A DNA stretch of 64,000 bases. Origin: Annona cherimola. Lineage: Eukaryota; Streptophyta; Magnoliopsida; Magnoliales; Annonaceae. Of this stretch, positions 43,859 through 54,760 are shown piece after piece. The stretch is taken from positions 62,128,008 through 62,192,007 of the forward strand of contig CM059973.1 in NCBI GenBank assembly GCA_030490835.1, read 5' to 3'. Made by a program: the position numbers and the translations under genes. Every line of letters begins with the position of its first letter. The first letter of the stretch is position 1. Under the pieces are notes generated by a model that did not search any database, was not told the origin of the DNA, and worked only from the letters and a program-made list of their open reading frames with translations.

Positions 43859-45146
43859 TTATTTATATTTAAGAAATACACAGCCGATTCAACATGTTAG
43901 AGCTAAAAAATAAGAAAAATTTTAAAGAGCCATTAGATGGGCACCTTTAAACCTTCGATTGTTATTTTTATTTAAGTGATAGGACAGCTATCTCACGTGA
44001 CATGGATAACAACAAAAGGGCTTGTTACGATGCATGCAGTAAACTTGAATGGGATGTGAATAAGATAGATTTTTCATTTCTGACACAATTTTTAATTCTA
44101 AATATAATTTTATTTTTCTAATAGAAATTTTTTTTATATTTTCAATTCCAAATTTTTTTTTTTTTTTTTCAATATTCATGATTTCATTCACATCCCATTT
44201 CATGCGTAGGGTTAATTTCGCAGTGAAAAAACTTAAAAAGTAGGAAAGGGTAAAGTTTTGTATGCCTACGGTCGACAAATACAGCACCGACGAAAGTGTG
44301 ACGATGCAAATCCCACGGCACTTTTAAATCAATGGGTTATATGTTTGCTTGGCTGCCTTTCGGGGCTGAAAATCTAGCTCAAGAGATTTTTTTTTTTTAA
44401 AAAAAAAAAAAATTACACAAGATTTATATTACGGATAAAGCCCAACGGATTCTAACTTTAAAAAATGGCTATAATCTCCACTATCTATCCAGTTATACCA
44501 GAAGAAAATCGTCGCGTCCTCTAGGTATTTTTATTTTTATTTTTTTAATAGGGACCAGAAAAAAAAATTCAGCCACCATTTTCACTGGTCTTGATCCAGG
44601 GTGATATCTTAACTATTTAACAAATTTATTTTTCAATTATTATTTCATTATATAACTATTCTGTTCTTTTTTATCTTTATTACTGATGCAGCAAATCATT
44701 CTCTCATTTTAAAAATAATAAAAAAAAAATTTCTTATGTTTTTTTCTTTCAGTTTTTTCTTTCGTCCTTATCAATAGGAGTCCTGTTCGTCGTAGGATTT
44801 TTTAGGAGACGGATTGGTATTCTTTTGGTTTGGTGACAAGGAAAATGAAACTTACAAAATGGGCCTCCCGATAATGCCTTTGGTTTGACATTGGCTCGGT
44901 GGTTGGTGGTCACGATCATGTGTTACTTCAAGGCTCTGCCGCTAGACCACACGTCTCCATCGATTCATCCCAAAAAAGTCCGATAATCGAGGCATGCTTC
45001 TGGATTATTGAATAGTAATTGATAAAACATCTGGCATGCTCAGAAAAGTTCCACATCCAAATAGCTCAGAAAGTTTCGATTTCGCTAGTTTTTGAAAGAC
45101 AACAAAGATTGGCCCATTTGGCATTTTAACAATTGTAGTTGTACGG
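43859..45146. other. Intergenic, no gene supported
   Basis: It contains poly-T/poly-A runs (44150-44169, 44390-44411) and a fragment at about 44600-44730 that recalls the Tourist-like MITE interior. The 99-codon ORF at 43988-44287 (-) is Lys/Ile-rich and has no family resemblance. Confidence 0.45.
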
Positions 45147-45274
45147 CTTAGTAACTACGGCATGTTCCAAACCTTCGAAACGGCTACTTTAATTCACCAA
45201 ATTCCTCGAGCTTAGTAACTACGGCATGTTCCAAACCTTCGAAACGGCTACTTTAATTCACCAAATTCCTCGAG
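45147..45274. repeat. Perfect 64-bp tandem duplication
   Basis: The unit starting 'cttagtaactacggcatgtt' and ending 'accaaattcctcgag' occurs at 45147-45210 and identically at 45211-45274. It lies just before the TA microsatellite. Perfect identity suggests a recent event or an assembly artefact. Confidence 0.95.
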
Positions 45275-45301
45275 CAAGACAACGCGTTTTCTCCCTTGTA
45301 T

Positions 45302-45740
<439 letters not shown>

Positions 45741-45761
45741 CCCTATATATATATATATATA

Positions 45762-45853
45762 GGGATGTATTCAGGTGCAGCAACGCTGCACCCGAATTCC
45801 CGTGCAGGTGCGCCATCCGCCCGTCCGTGGCAGCGGAAAAAATCCTGGCCGTT
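45762..45853 (+). repeat. Left 92-bp terminal inverted repeat of the MULE
   Basis: It starts GGGATGTATTCAGGTGCAGC and contains its own small hairpin GGTGCAGCaacGCTGCACC. It pairs with the right TIR over 92 bp with two mismatches (CC against TA near position 59). Confidence 0.95.
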
Positions 45854-46014
45854 GTTTCTGTGTGCGTGTAGCACGCCTGTGAATCAGTGAATTTGATGCG
45901 TGTCATTTTGTTCTGGGTGCGGGTATGCATATTGCATGGAAAAAGGCAGCCGTATCCCGCCCAAATCTCAGCTGTTCTGAAATCTACCATCCCAATTATC
46001 CCCTTCAGAAAAAC

Positions 46015-46243
46015 GACGCCCACATTGCATCTCAGAGCCAGTTGAATGAAGAAAAAAATCGTGCTGGAAAATAGAAGAGAGGCCGATGCCCAGCAATGAT
46101 GCTTGCAGAAGAAAAGTTGGCGGAAAAAATGACGCCCACATTGCATCTCAGAGCCGGTTGAATGAAGAAAAAAATCGTGCTGGAAAATAGAACAAAGGCC
46201 GATGCCCAGCAATGATGCTTGCCGAAGAAAAGTTGGCGGAAAA
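46015..46243. repeat. 116-bp tandem duplication in the left arm of the MULE
   Basis: 'gacgcccacattgcatctca' starts at 46015 and again at 46131. Both copies run through 'ggccgatgcccagcaatgat' to 'agttggcggaaaaaa' with few differences. Confidence 0.9.
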
Positions 46244-46639
46244 AATGAGGAAAAGAAAATGAAAGCTGCGAAGATATGTGAAGCTCATCTCCTGTAAAAA
46301 TCTGCTTTCCTGAAAACCGCTCGGTCTCGAAAACTGCCCGTGCCCGTGCTCGATTCTCTATCCCAGAATATGTTTGAATGAAAATAGTGAAACAGACAAG
46401 AGATGATTTGCAGAATGTCAAAAAGTACGAAGGCTGAGTGACAACCACAAATTTACGAGATGTATAATCTACGTAAGGTAGTCTTCGCTTTCACTACAAA
46501 TTCAAAAACTGTTAAAGCTTCAAAAGTTATAAAACGATCAAAAGGACTTGCAGTTATCTAAATTTTTTTATATTTCTACTATATATTTTCTTATTTCTAC
46601 TATATATTTTCTTATTTCATTAAACTATTATTTATTTTT

Positions 46640-47610
46640 TTAGTCTTATGTAAAGCATGCTCATACAACAACTAGCACGCTGATATTTATAAACAGATAA
46701 ACTGCAATTCTAAAATACATACTGACTTGTTCATATAGCATTTTTGATCTAACATTTAGCATGCTGATTACCAAAAAGCAGATGAAATAGCCGTTCTGCA
46801 ATTTCACCGTACACAATACACGTATATCAGGCTTATTGAACAATTAACATGCTAATACTTTCAAATGCTGGACCTGTGGTTCCAATATGCACACTGACTA
46901 ATGCATATAGCATATTGATCCAACATTTAGCATGCTGAACCAGACAAAACTGACATCCAGCAATTCCTAAATACACACCAACTTGTTAGACAAGGCTGCT
47001 GATCCAGTAGTTAGCAGGTAGTTAACTAGAAACCGATGAAACAGATGACAAGCAATTTACAGAATGCATTGTACATATGTCATGCTCATCCATCACTTAG
47101 CACATGGCATTAACCAGAAACAGATGACTTGTAAATTGAAAATAGACATTGACTTCTGCATATAGCATGCTTAACGACCACTTAACATGTTGAAAATCAG
47201 AAAAAATAGACTTGCATTCTCAACTTACATGCCACGCCACTTAGCATGTTAATAACAACACAGATGACTTGCAATCATAGCGATAACAAGTTGCACTGAC
47301 TTGTGCATAAAGCATGATCATTCCACATTTAGCATACTGATAACAAGTAATAGATTGTCTGCAATCTCAAATTATGCACTAACTTGTGCATAAAGCATGA
47401 TCATTCCACATTTAGCATACTGCTAACAAGTAATAGATTGTCTGCAATCTCAAATTATGCACTAACTTGTGCATAAAGCATGATCATTCCACATTTAGCA
47501 TACTGATAACAAGTAATAGATTGTCTGCAATCTCAAACTATGCACTAACTTGTGCATAAAGCATGTTCATTGTACATTTATTCAACACTTAGCCTGCTGA
47601 TAACAAGAAT
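46640..47610. repeat. Left arm: dispersed AGCATGCT-type motifs
   Basis: Short phrases of the form (T)TAGCATGCTGAT, AAAGCATGCTCAT, TTAACATGCTAAT and TAGCATACTGAT recur every 30-60 bp, often followed by 'aacag/aacaagta' and 'gacttgcaat'. GCATGC is a perfect palindrome. The motif family continues in the arms between and beyond the two genes. Confidence 0.75.
47299..47610. repeat. 83-bp minisatellite, about 3.7 copies
   Basis: 'acttgtgcataaagcatgat' begins at 47299, 47382, 47465 and 47548 (with one change in the last), giving an exact 83-bp period. Each unit carries one 'aaagcatgatcatt' and one 'ttagcatactg', both related to the GCATGC motif. Confidence 0.95.
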
Positions 47611-47855
47611 CTTATGAAAAAAGTTTTATAACTAATTTTATATGTAATTAGAATCCCGTAGGGGAAAATCTCCTCAATACCCAACAGAAAAACTCCACAA
47701 TACCCATTTATTTTGCAAGGTAGATATTATTGCATTGTAAGTACTTATAAAATTAACATATTCTATTTCTTATAAGTTGAATAATTTATATTGTTATTCA
47801 AATGTAATTTAGTAGGTATTTATTAAATGACATCACCTTGAACACGGACAAAGGT

Positions 47856-50285
47856 ATGTCTCCATTGCATACAGTGGAATTGACTGAAGATGCTACTTTA
47901 GTTGAAGTAAGTGAACAGAGTCTAGCAAGTGTGACTACTTTCACTCCTGTTGCGCCTGCTGAGTTAACTCCTGTTATTGGGCAAGAGTTTCATAGTGAGG
48001 AAGAGGCATATTCCTTCTACAATTTATATGGAAGATGTTGTGGCTTCAGTATAAGAAAAAGCGACGTTAGAAGATCTAAAAAAGATAAGCAGATATGCTT
48101 TCGCATTCTTAAATGCTCAAGAGAAGGACATAGAAGGAACGTAGAAAATGTTGAAAAAAAAAGAAAACAGATGGACATTACTAGATGTGGATGTCTTGCA
48201 TCACTCACTATTAAGCTCATGGGCAACACTTCTAAATGGACAGTTATTAATTTCAAAGAAGAGCACTCTCATCGGTTGGAGTCTCCCATCAAATCTCGAT
48301 GTCTTCGGTCCCATCGCAACGTGTCGGACTCACAGTTAAATCTAGTTGAAGAGTTGTGCAAGGTTGGTATAGGAGTATCCAGATCATTGCAATTCATGAC
48401 AGAGGAGGTTGGGGGTCGTGATCAATTAGGATTCATGGAAGTTGATCTTCGTAATGCCTTAAGATCCAGACGGATGTCAAAATATGGGGGAAGTGCAACA
48501 GCATTACTTCAGTACTTTCAGAAGCAATTTGCTACGAATGCCGATTACTTTTATGAAATTCAAGTCGATGAGCACAATCGGTTGATGTCATGTTTTTGGG
48601 TAGATGGGGAATCTAAAAGAGATTACCAAGTTTTCAATGATGTTATTTGTTTCGATACAACTTATCGAACAAATCAATATGATATGCCTTTTGGGCCATT
48701 TGTTGGAGTGAATCACCACAAGCAATCAGTTTTGCTTGGTGCAGGTTTATTATTTGGGGAAAGTGAGGAAGACTTTACATGGTTGTTTAAGACATGGCTT
48801 CATGCTATGAGTGGTGTACCACCTAAAGCTATTGTCACAGATCAAGATCCGGCTATTACAAAGGCTATTTCCATAGTTTTCCCAACTACAAAACATATTT
48901 TCTGTTCATGGCACATACATAGGAAATTTCCCGAAAAGTTGCAATCTGCCAATCATAAATATCCTGAATTCAAAGATCAGTTGTACAAGTTAATTCACAA
49001 TACAGAAGATACATATGAGTTTGAATCTGGGTGGGCAAAATTAATGAATGATTATAGTTTGACGGACCATGCATGGCTACAACAGATGTACAATGTGAGA
49101 GATAAGTGGATTCCAGCCTATACAAGAAGTGTTTTCTTAGCAGGTATGACAACAACACAACGATCTGAAAGCATGAATGCTTTTTTTGACAACTTCGTTG
49201 GGCCAACCACTCAATTGCTTGAGTTTGTAGAAGCATATGAGCGTGCTGCTAGAAAAAGGAGAGAAGATGAAAAAGAAGCTGATTGCAAAAGTACATATGG
49301 TACTCCGATTTTGAAAACTAAATTTGTGATTGAGGAACAAATTGCTAAGCTATACACTAGAGAGATATTTTTTGATTTTCAGGCTGAAATAGAGGAGTCA
49401 CATTATTACAAGCCTAAATCTGAGGTTGTGAATGAGAGTCATGTTATATATGAAATACACAAGTATAAAGATCCCACCTATAGAAGAACAGTAACTTGGC
49501 ATGAACCTAAACAATTTGCAACATGCTCATGTCGTCTATTCGAGTGGCGTGGCATTATTTGTCGGCATATATTATCCATATTTCAGTGGCGTGATATCAT
49601 AACTATGCCTGATGATCACTTACTTCGCCGTTGGTCTCAACGTCCAAAAGAGAATGTTGGAGTTCCTCTATTTACGCGGAATTGTGATGTTACGAATTCA
49701 GCTATGGTACGGCGACATTTGACGCTCTCAAAATTAAATTTCATCCTAGAGGAAATGACATCAAGTTGGGATAGTTTTCAAATTGGAACTACATCCTTAG
49801 ACACTTTAATAACACATTTACAAGAGCGTATACAATCACAAAAGGAAGATGGATGTTCGAATGAAGAAGAACAAAACATGACTTGTGGAGACAAAGAAAA
49901 CCATTTTGATTATCGCAACAATGCAAATGAACATATCGAAGAAGGTCATAATTCCTCTATAGCACTCAGTGTTGAGATAGGTGATAATATTAGAGGAGAA
50001 ATTCAGGTACCTAATGCACCTACTGTTAGCATTGAATTCCCAAATGTAGTTCAAAGAAAAGGACGATCAAGTAAGCGCTTAAAATCAAGTATCGAAAAAG
50101 CTATGGAACACAGGGGACGATTATGTCGAGGATGCAAGAAGGTCGTGATTGGTCACGATAGACGAAACTGTCCAGAATTGTCTAAGAAGGATTGTCAACA
50201 ACCTGGTATTATGTCATCACATTTCATACCACTCAATTGCATATTTATTCACTTTATCTATTCCACCCCATTTGAACCTCTTTAG
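47856..50285 (+). CDS. MULE transposase with FAR1-type DNA-binding domain
   Basis: 809 aa from ATG 47856; the open frame continues six codons upstream only by a TTG. It should bind the TIRs and cut and paste the element in the nucleus. A FAR1 zinc-binding domain (about 44-139: 'GQEFHSEEEAYSFYNLYGRC', CGC, 'HSH') leads to the DDE core. Catalytic candidates are D267 in 'CFDTTYRTN', D329 in 'VTDQDPAI' and E438 in 'TTTQRSESMN', with 'HIFCSWHIHRKFP' as MULE hallmark. A SWIM zinc finger follows (C557, C559, C569, H571), then an acidic/Asn-rich stretch and a C-terminal CX2CX6HX4C knuckle 'CRGCKKVVIGHDRRNC'. This is the FAR1/FHY3-like MULE layout. A likely 3' intron (GT 50206, AG 50306-50307) would replace the last about 26 residues by a stop at 50310-50312. 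No lesion is visible. Confidence 0.92.
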   Translation: MSPLHTVELTEDATLVEVSEQSLASVTTFTPVAPAELTPVIGQEFHSEEEAYSFYNLYGRCCGFSIRKSDVRRSKKDKQICFRILKCSREGHRRNVENVEKKRKQMDITRCGCLASLTIKLMGNTSKWTVINFKEEHSHRLESPIKSRCLRSHRNVSDSQLNLVEELCKVGIGVSRSLQFMTEEVGGRDQLGFMEVDLRNALRSRRMSKYGGSATALLQYFQKQFATNADYFYEIQVDEHNRLMSCFWVDGESKRDYQVFNDVICFDTTYRTNQYDMPFGPFVGVNHHKQSVLLGAGLLFGESEEDFTWLFKTWLHAMSGVPPKAIVTDQDPAITKAISIVFPTTKHIFCSWHIHRKFPEKLQSANHKYPEFKDQLYKLIHNTEDTYEFESGWAKLMNDYSLTDHAWLQQMYNVRDKWIPAYTRSVFLAGMTTTQRSESMNAFFDNFVGPTTQLLEFVEAYERAARKRREDEKEADCKSTYGTPILKTKFVIEEQIAKLYTREIFFDFQAEIEESHYYKPKSEVVNESHVIYEIHKYKDPTYRRTVTWHEPKQFATCSCRLFEWRGIICRHILSIFQWRDIITMPDDHLLRRWSQRPKENVGVPLFTRNCDVTNSAMVRRHLTLSKLNFILEEMTSSWDSFQIGTTSLDTLITHLQERIQSQKEDGCSNEEEQNMTCGDKENHFDYRNNANEHIEEGHNSSIALSVEIGDNIRGEIQVPNAPTVSIEFPNVVQRKGRSSKRLKSSIEKAMEHRGRLCRGCKKVVIGHDRRNCPELSKKDCQQPGIMSSHFIPLNCIFIHFIYSTPFEPL

Positions 50286-50739
50286 CTAATTCTTCTTTTG
50301 CCTACAGACTAGTGCATGACTACGCTGCTGTTGGAGCTCCATCAATACATGAACAATTTTGGTATTATGTCTTCATATTCACCTCATAAGTTGTTTTGAA
50401 GTAGTTGTCAATCTAATGCTACATTTCATATTTTACGTGCAATGCAGGATGGAGAGCGAAAGTGTGGGTCTTCGTATGGACAAGTGGATGTTGGATTTAT
50501 AGTCTCCATTTTTAGAAGGGAATGCTGAATTTATAGTCTCCATTTTAAAGGGAAAAGGAATTGTATCTCATTCACTATAGTGTATATTTTGAAAGAACAA
50601 AAAGTGTATTTTTTGTACTCACTTGTTCATTTTGAAAGATAAGGAAGTGTATTTTTTTGTAAAAGTTGGTACATATTAAAAAGAAGGAAAGATATATTTT
50701 TTGTGACCGGTGCAATAGAGGTTGAAAATGAACTTCAGC

Positions 50740-51410
50740 GTACAGCATGCTCATTGACAGATGAGCGTGCTGCTATTCACAGGTAGATCACGTCGGGTGA
50801 GTTTTTCCTTACTCTTTGCTCTGTAGCATGCGGTTGTGCATGGTCAAATGATATGCTGAGGCAATTTGCTTACTGACCTGAGCATTCAACAATATTGCCT
50901 CATACATATAGCTTGCTGACTCAACACTTAGCGTGCTGATATTCACGTCACTTCCATAATAAATACAGAAATGCCAATATATACTCTTGATCCACCATTA
51001 ACATAGACCTGATCCACCATTAACGCATACGTAGTCACAAGTGGATCATCTCACAACCTCTTTTTCACTAACTACTCGAACATATAGCCTGCTAACTCAA
51101 CTTTTAGCGTGCTGATATTCACCTTACTATATTGCAGTAACATACAATCAACTACTCGAACATATAGCCTGCTAACTCAACTTTTAGCGTGCTGATATTC
51201 ACCTTACTATATTGCAGTAACATACAATCACAGAAGAGCAACATCATTCATAACTTGCAGTTTCAAAAGCATATACACACAATAGAGCAACATCATTCAT
51301 AACTTGCAGTTTCAAAAGCATATACACACAATAGAGCAACCTCATTCCCACCTGCAGTTTCAAAAGCATACACACACAATAGGGCAACGTCATTCGCAAC
51401 CTCAAATTTC
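50740..51410. repeat. Region between the two MULE genes: 79-bp and 49-bp tandem repeats
   Basis: 'actactcgaacatatagcct' starts at 51072 and 51151 (period 79). 'gagcaacatcattcataact' starts at 51236, 51285 and, with changes, 51334 and 51383 (period 49). The first part carries AGCATGCTCATT, TAGCATGCGG and 'ttagcgtgctgatattcac' motifs like those in the left arm. The convergent 3' ends of both genes should lie in or next to this region. Confidence 0.85.
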
Positions 51411-51536
51411 ATTTAAAGGCAATAACATTCATATTTGAAAAAAAAAGTTCATTACAAACAATTCTCTTCCAATATTAGATTGCCAAACATAAGAACATAG
51501 CAATTGAGACACAAATATTCAAAAGTTCTAAGGTCT

Positions 51537-53117
51537 TCACTTTTGCCCATGGCCATCTCCTTCATGCTTATTCTCAACAGCTTCAAGCCTCTTGTCGATC
51601 CTATTCACATGCTCGAGTACTTGTTCCACTGCTCTAGCAAGCCGTGCAATATTTTCAGAATATGAGGCATCAACGTAAACCTGATTTGATTTTGGTAGAT
51701 CAGCGAAGGAGGGTGATGATTGTGGTGAATTTGAATGAGCATGTGACATGGCTACTGTAGGAGGAGATACGGACGTCGATACCAATACTTCTGTGGGGGT
51801 GAGCACAGCTTCGGAAATTCCAGGAATTGTGCAGGGAGTGACAATGACCGACGTCGGAGTGTCAACGACCGATGTAGGAGTGTCAATGACCGATGTAGGA
51901 GTACAACCTACATTAACAAAAGGGGTAAACTGTGTTGGATTGACAGTGGGTGGTTTCATACATGTTGAAATAAGTTGGGAGATGTGAGACTTGATTTCTC
52001 TCTTCATCTCCTCAAACTTTGCACTCAAAACCTCCTCAAATCTAGATTCAGAAGCCGTTGACATATGTTCCTTTGAAGTTGATTCCTTTGCATTTGTGGG
52101 AATAGTGGCAGCCCTCGTTTGCTCTACTTGCTCATCACCAATTTCATGCTCTTCTGGTGCTACCTGCTCACCAGCCTCTGGTGCCGCTGGCGGACGGGCA
52201 CTCCCCTCCCCTGCATTAGTCCCTTCCTTCACACTTCTAGGATGCCACTCATTCGTCTCCTTATTAAACACATAGCCTAACCTGCCTATCAGATTGCCTT
52301 CAATTTTATCAGATTTTTTAAACTTTGTCATATCTTCTCTAGATAAATCCACTCCATAATGCTTTAAAATTCTAGTGATGGCCATCCCATATGGCAATGC
52401 CCCATTCTTCCGCTTTCGACACTTCATCATATGCTCCAGAATATCCAAAGCAGCATCAAGCACAATTCCTTTTTCATGACAATATATACAGTAAGCATCA
52501 TTGACAGAGACCTCTGACATAGAGCCAGCTCGAGGGAAAACGTTGTTGGCAATAACATAATGTAGCAACTTCATATTTAAAGTTAGTAACTCCCGAGAAG
52601 TTAACCTTGATGCTTCCTTCCCCTTTTCTGCATCTCCGCTAATCAAAGTAAATGACTCTTGTTTAGAAACTTTGGGTCGGTCCTCACCAGACCAAATAGG
52701 AATGTCAAATACTTCCTTCAACATCTCATCATGCATTGGTATCTTCACTCCCTTCACAAATGTATTGGCATCCTTGGTGATATTGCAGTAAAACATTCGA
52801 ACAAGTTCTGGGTAAATGTTCTCTTCAACCATCATGAAATCAAATAAACCACAGTCCACTAACCACTTTGAGAACGGAAATTCAATGAAGTCTTCAATTT
52901 GTAGTGGACGACCCCTCATAACTGGTCTTGTCAGGAATTTCTCTTCGTATATCAGTGATGATCGTAAGTCCTCGAAATACCTCTTTTCATCAGATTTTTC
53001 CTCTCCAGTAGTTGTAGTTTTCTTTTTCTTTTGGGGTTGGCTAGTTCCAGCTGCTGGCAAATCTCGTCGTTTTGGAACTGCATTCTTTGTTGGGCCCTTG
53101 CTTCGTGTATTCACCAT
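51537..53117 (-). CDS. Second MULE gene: 'putative plant transposon protein'-like, 526 aa
   Basis: An intact single frame from ATG 53117. The N-terminus is basic (MVNTRSKG, 'PKRRD', 'QPQKKKKTTTT'), a likely nuclear localisation region. Residues about 45-300 contain 'EEKFLTRPVMRGRPLQIEDF', 'LVRMFYCNITKDANTFVKGV', 'EVFDIPIWSGED', 'HYVIANNVFPRAG' and 'LPYGMAITRILKHYGVDLS'. This order recalls the plant transposon-associated domain Pfam calls 'Putative plant transposon protein' (PF20167, from memory). Then comes an acidic, Ala/Pro/Glu linker, a three-fold 'TPTSV(I/V)DTP' repeat and a C-terminal coiled-coil-like helix ('LARAVEQVLEHVNRIDKRLE'). It has no transposase or protease motif. It faces the transposase gene, 1.25 kb apart. 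Its role is unknown; accessory DNA binding or complex assembly is an inference. Confidence 0.85.
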   Translation of the reverse strand: MVNTRSKGPTKNAVPKRRDLPAAGTSQPQKKKKTTTTGEEKSDEKRYFEDLRSSLIYEEKFLTRPVMRGRPLQIEDFIEFPFSKWLVDCGLFDFMMVEENIYPELVRMFYCNITKDANTFVKGVKIPMHDEMLKEVFDIPIWSGEDRPKVSKQESFTLISGDAEKGKEASRLTSRELLTLNMKLLHYVIANNVFPRAGSMSEVSVNDAYCIYCHEKGIVLDAALDILEHMMKCRKRKNGALPYGMAITRILKHYGVDLSREDMTKFKKSDKIEGNLIGRLGYVFNKETNEWHPRSVKEGTNAGEGSARPPAAPEAGEQVAPEEHEIGDEQVEQTRAATIPTNAKESTSKEHMSTASESRFEEVLSAKFEEMKREIKSHISQLISTCMKPPTVNPTQFTPFVNVGCTPTSVIDTPTSVVDTPTSVIVTPCTIPGISEAVLTPTEVLVSTSVSPPTVAMSHAHSNSPQSSPSFADLPKSNQVYVDASYSENIARLARAVEQVLEHVNRIDKRLEAVENKHEGDGHGQK

Positions 53118-53219
53118 ATTGTCCTTGTTTCAAGCTATTTGAACTGTATATCAAATAGATCGATAGCAAGCAACGTGACCTGCAAATACAAATCCACATA
53201 CAATCCTAATTAGTAAGTT

Positions 53220-53640
53220 CAACATGCAAATCCCATTATGCATTTAACGATCAGCATAGCATCCTCATTGGATAATAAGCATGTCGATATAAGTACGGAC
53301 AGACAATATAACATGCTCATTGGACAGTAAGTAAGCTGTTATTACTAAAACGATAACGTACGTTTCATAATATAACATGCGGATTCATAATATAGCATGC
53401 TAAATAGGTGATAGACACGCTGATATAAAAACTAAGAAGAAACTAATTGTAAAAAAAAGTTAAGAAATAAATTGAAAATGGAAAATGAAAAATTAGAGGA
53501 TGGAAAATCGGAAGAGGTGAATGAAAAAACAACATGTCCAAAGGGAGTTACAAGGCCTCAGTATGCTATGTTTACATACTACATTGCTCATAGTAGCACA
53601 TAGCATGCTCAGCGACTACCATTTCCTAAATTCTAAAATC
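53220..53640. repeat. Right arm of the MULE: dispersed GCATGC motifs upstream of the second gene
   Basis: 'taacatgctcattggac', 'taacatgcggattcataata' and 'tagcatgctaaataggtgat' appear at irregular spacing, echoing the left arm. This is the presumed promoter side of the second gene. Confidence 0.65.
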
Positions 53641-54760
53641 GACAGCAACCAAATTATTTAGGCATTAACATGCTATTGATGAGGTTATGACAGAAATTCA
53701 GCATGCTCGTAGTAGCACATAGCATGCTCAGCGACTACCATTTCCTAAATTCTGAAAATATTGATAGGTTTTCCAAAGATACAAAAAGTTAATGATATCA
53801 TTATTTAGCACTAAATTTGACAGCAAGCAAAATTGTTTAGGCATTAACATGCTATTGATGAGGTTATGACAGAAATTCAGCATGCTCGTAGTAGCACATA
53901 GCATGCTCAGCGACTACCATTTCCTAAATTCTGAAAATATTGATAGGTTTTCCAAAGATACAAAAAGTTAATGATATCATTATTTAGCACTAAATTGGAC
54001 AGCAAGCAAAATTGTTTAGGCATTAACATGCTATTGATGAGGTTATGATAGAAATTCAGCATGCTCTTAGTAGCACATAGCATGCTCAGCGACTACCATT
54101 TCCTAAATTCTGAAAATATTGATAGGTTTTCCAAAGATACAAAAAGTTAATGATATCATTATTTAGCACTAAATTTGACAGCAAGCAAAATTGTTTAGGC
54201 ATTAACATGCTATTGATGAGGTTATGACAGAAATTCAGCATGCTCGTAGTAGCACATAGCATGCTCAGCGACTACCATTTCCTAAATTCTGAAAATATTG
54301 ATAGGTTTTCCAAAGATACAAAAAGTTAATGATATCATTATTTAGCACTAAATTGGACAGCAAGCAAAATTGTTTAGGCATTAACATGCTATTGATGAGG
54401 TTATGACAGAAATTCAGCATGCTCGTAGTAGCACATAGCATGCTCAGCGACTACCATTTCCTAAATTCTAAAAATATTGATAGGTTTTCCAAAGATACAA
54501 AAAGTTAATGATATCATTATTTAGCACTAAAATCGACAGCAAACAAAATTATTTAGGCATTAACATGCTATTGATGAGGTTATGACAGAAATTCAGCATA
54601 CTCATAGTAGCACATAGCATGCTCAGCGACTACCATTTTCTAAATTCTAAAAATATTGATAGGTTTTCCAAAGATACAAAAAGTTAATGATATCATTATT
54701 TAGCACTAAAATTGACAGCAAGCAAAATTGTGGCACTGGCTATGAATTTTTTTAGGCGGT
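53640..54760. repeat. 179-bp satellite-like tandem array, about 6 copies
   Basis: 'ggcattaacatgctattgat' starts at 53661, 53840, 54019, 54198, 54377 and 54556, an exact 179-bp period. A degenerate seventh start near 54755 follows a 20-bp insertion. Each unit carries one AACATGCTA and two GCATGC palindromes ('cagcatgctcgtag', 'tagcatgctcagcg'; one site is mutated in the 54556 unit). The inner copies are almost identical, implying recent homogenisation. Confidence 0.97.

Noticed and set aside
44880..44980. Possible tRNA or SINE head ('ggctcggtggttggtggtcacg')
   Set aside because: An A-box-like string is present, but I find no B box at the right distance, no A tail and no target duplication.
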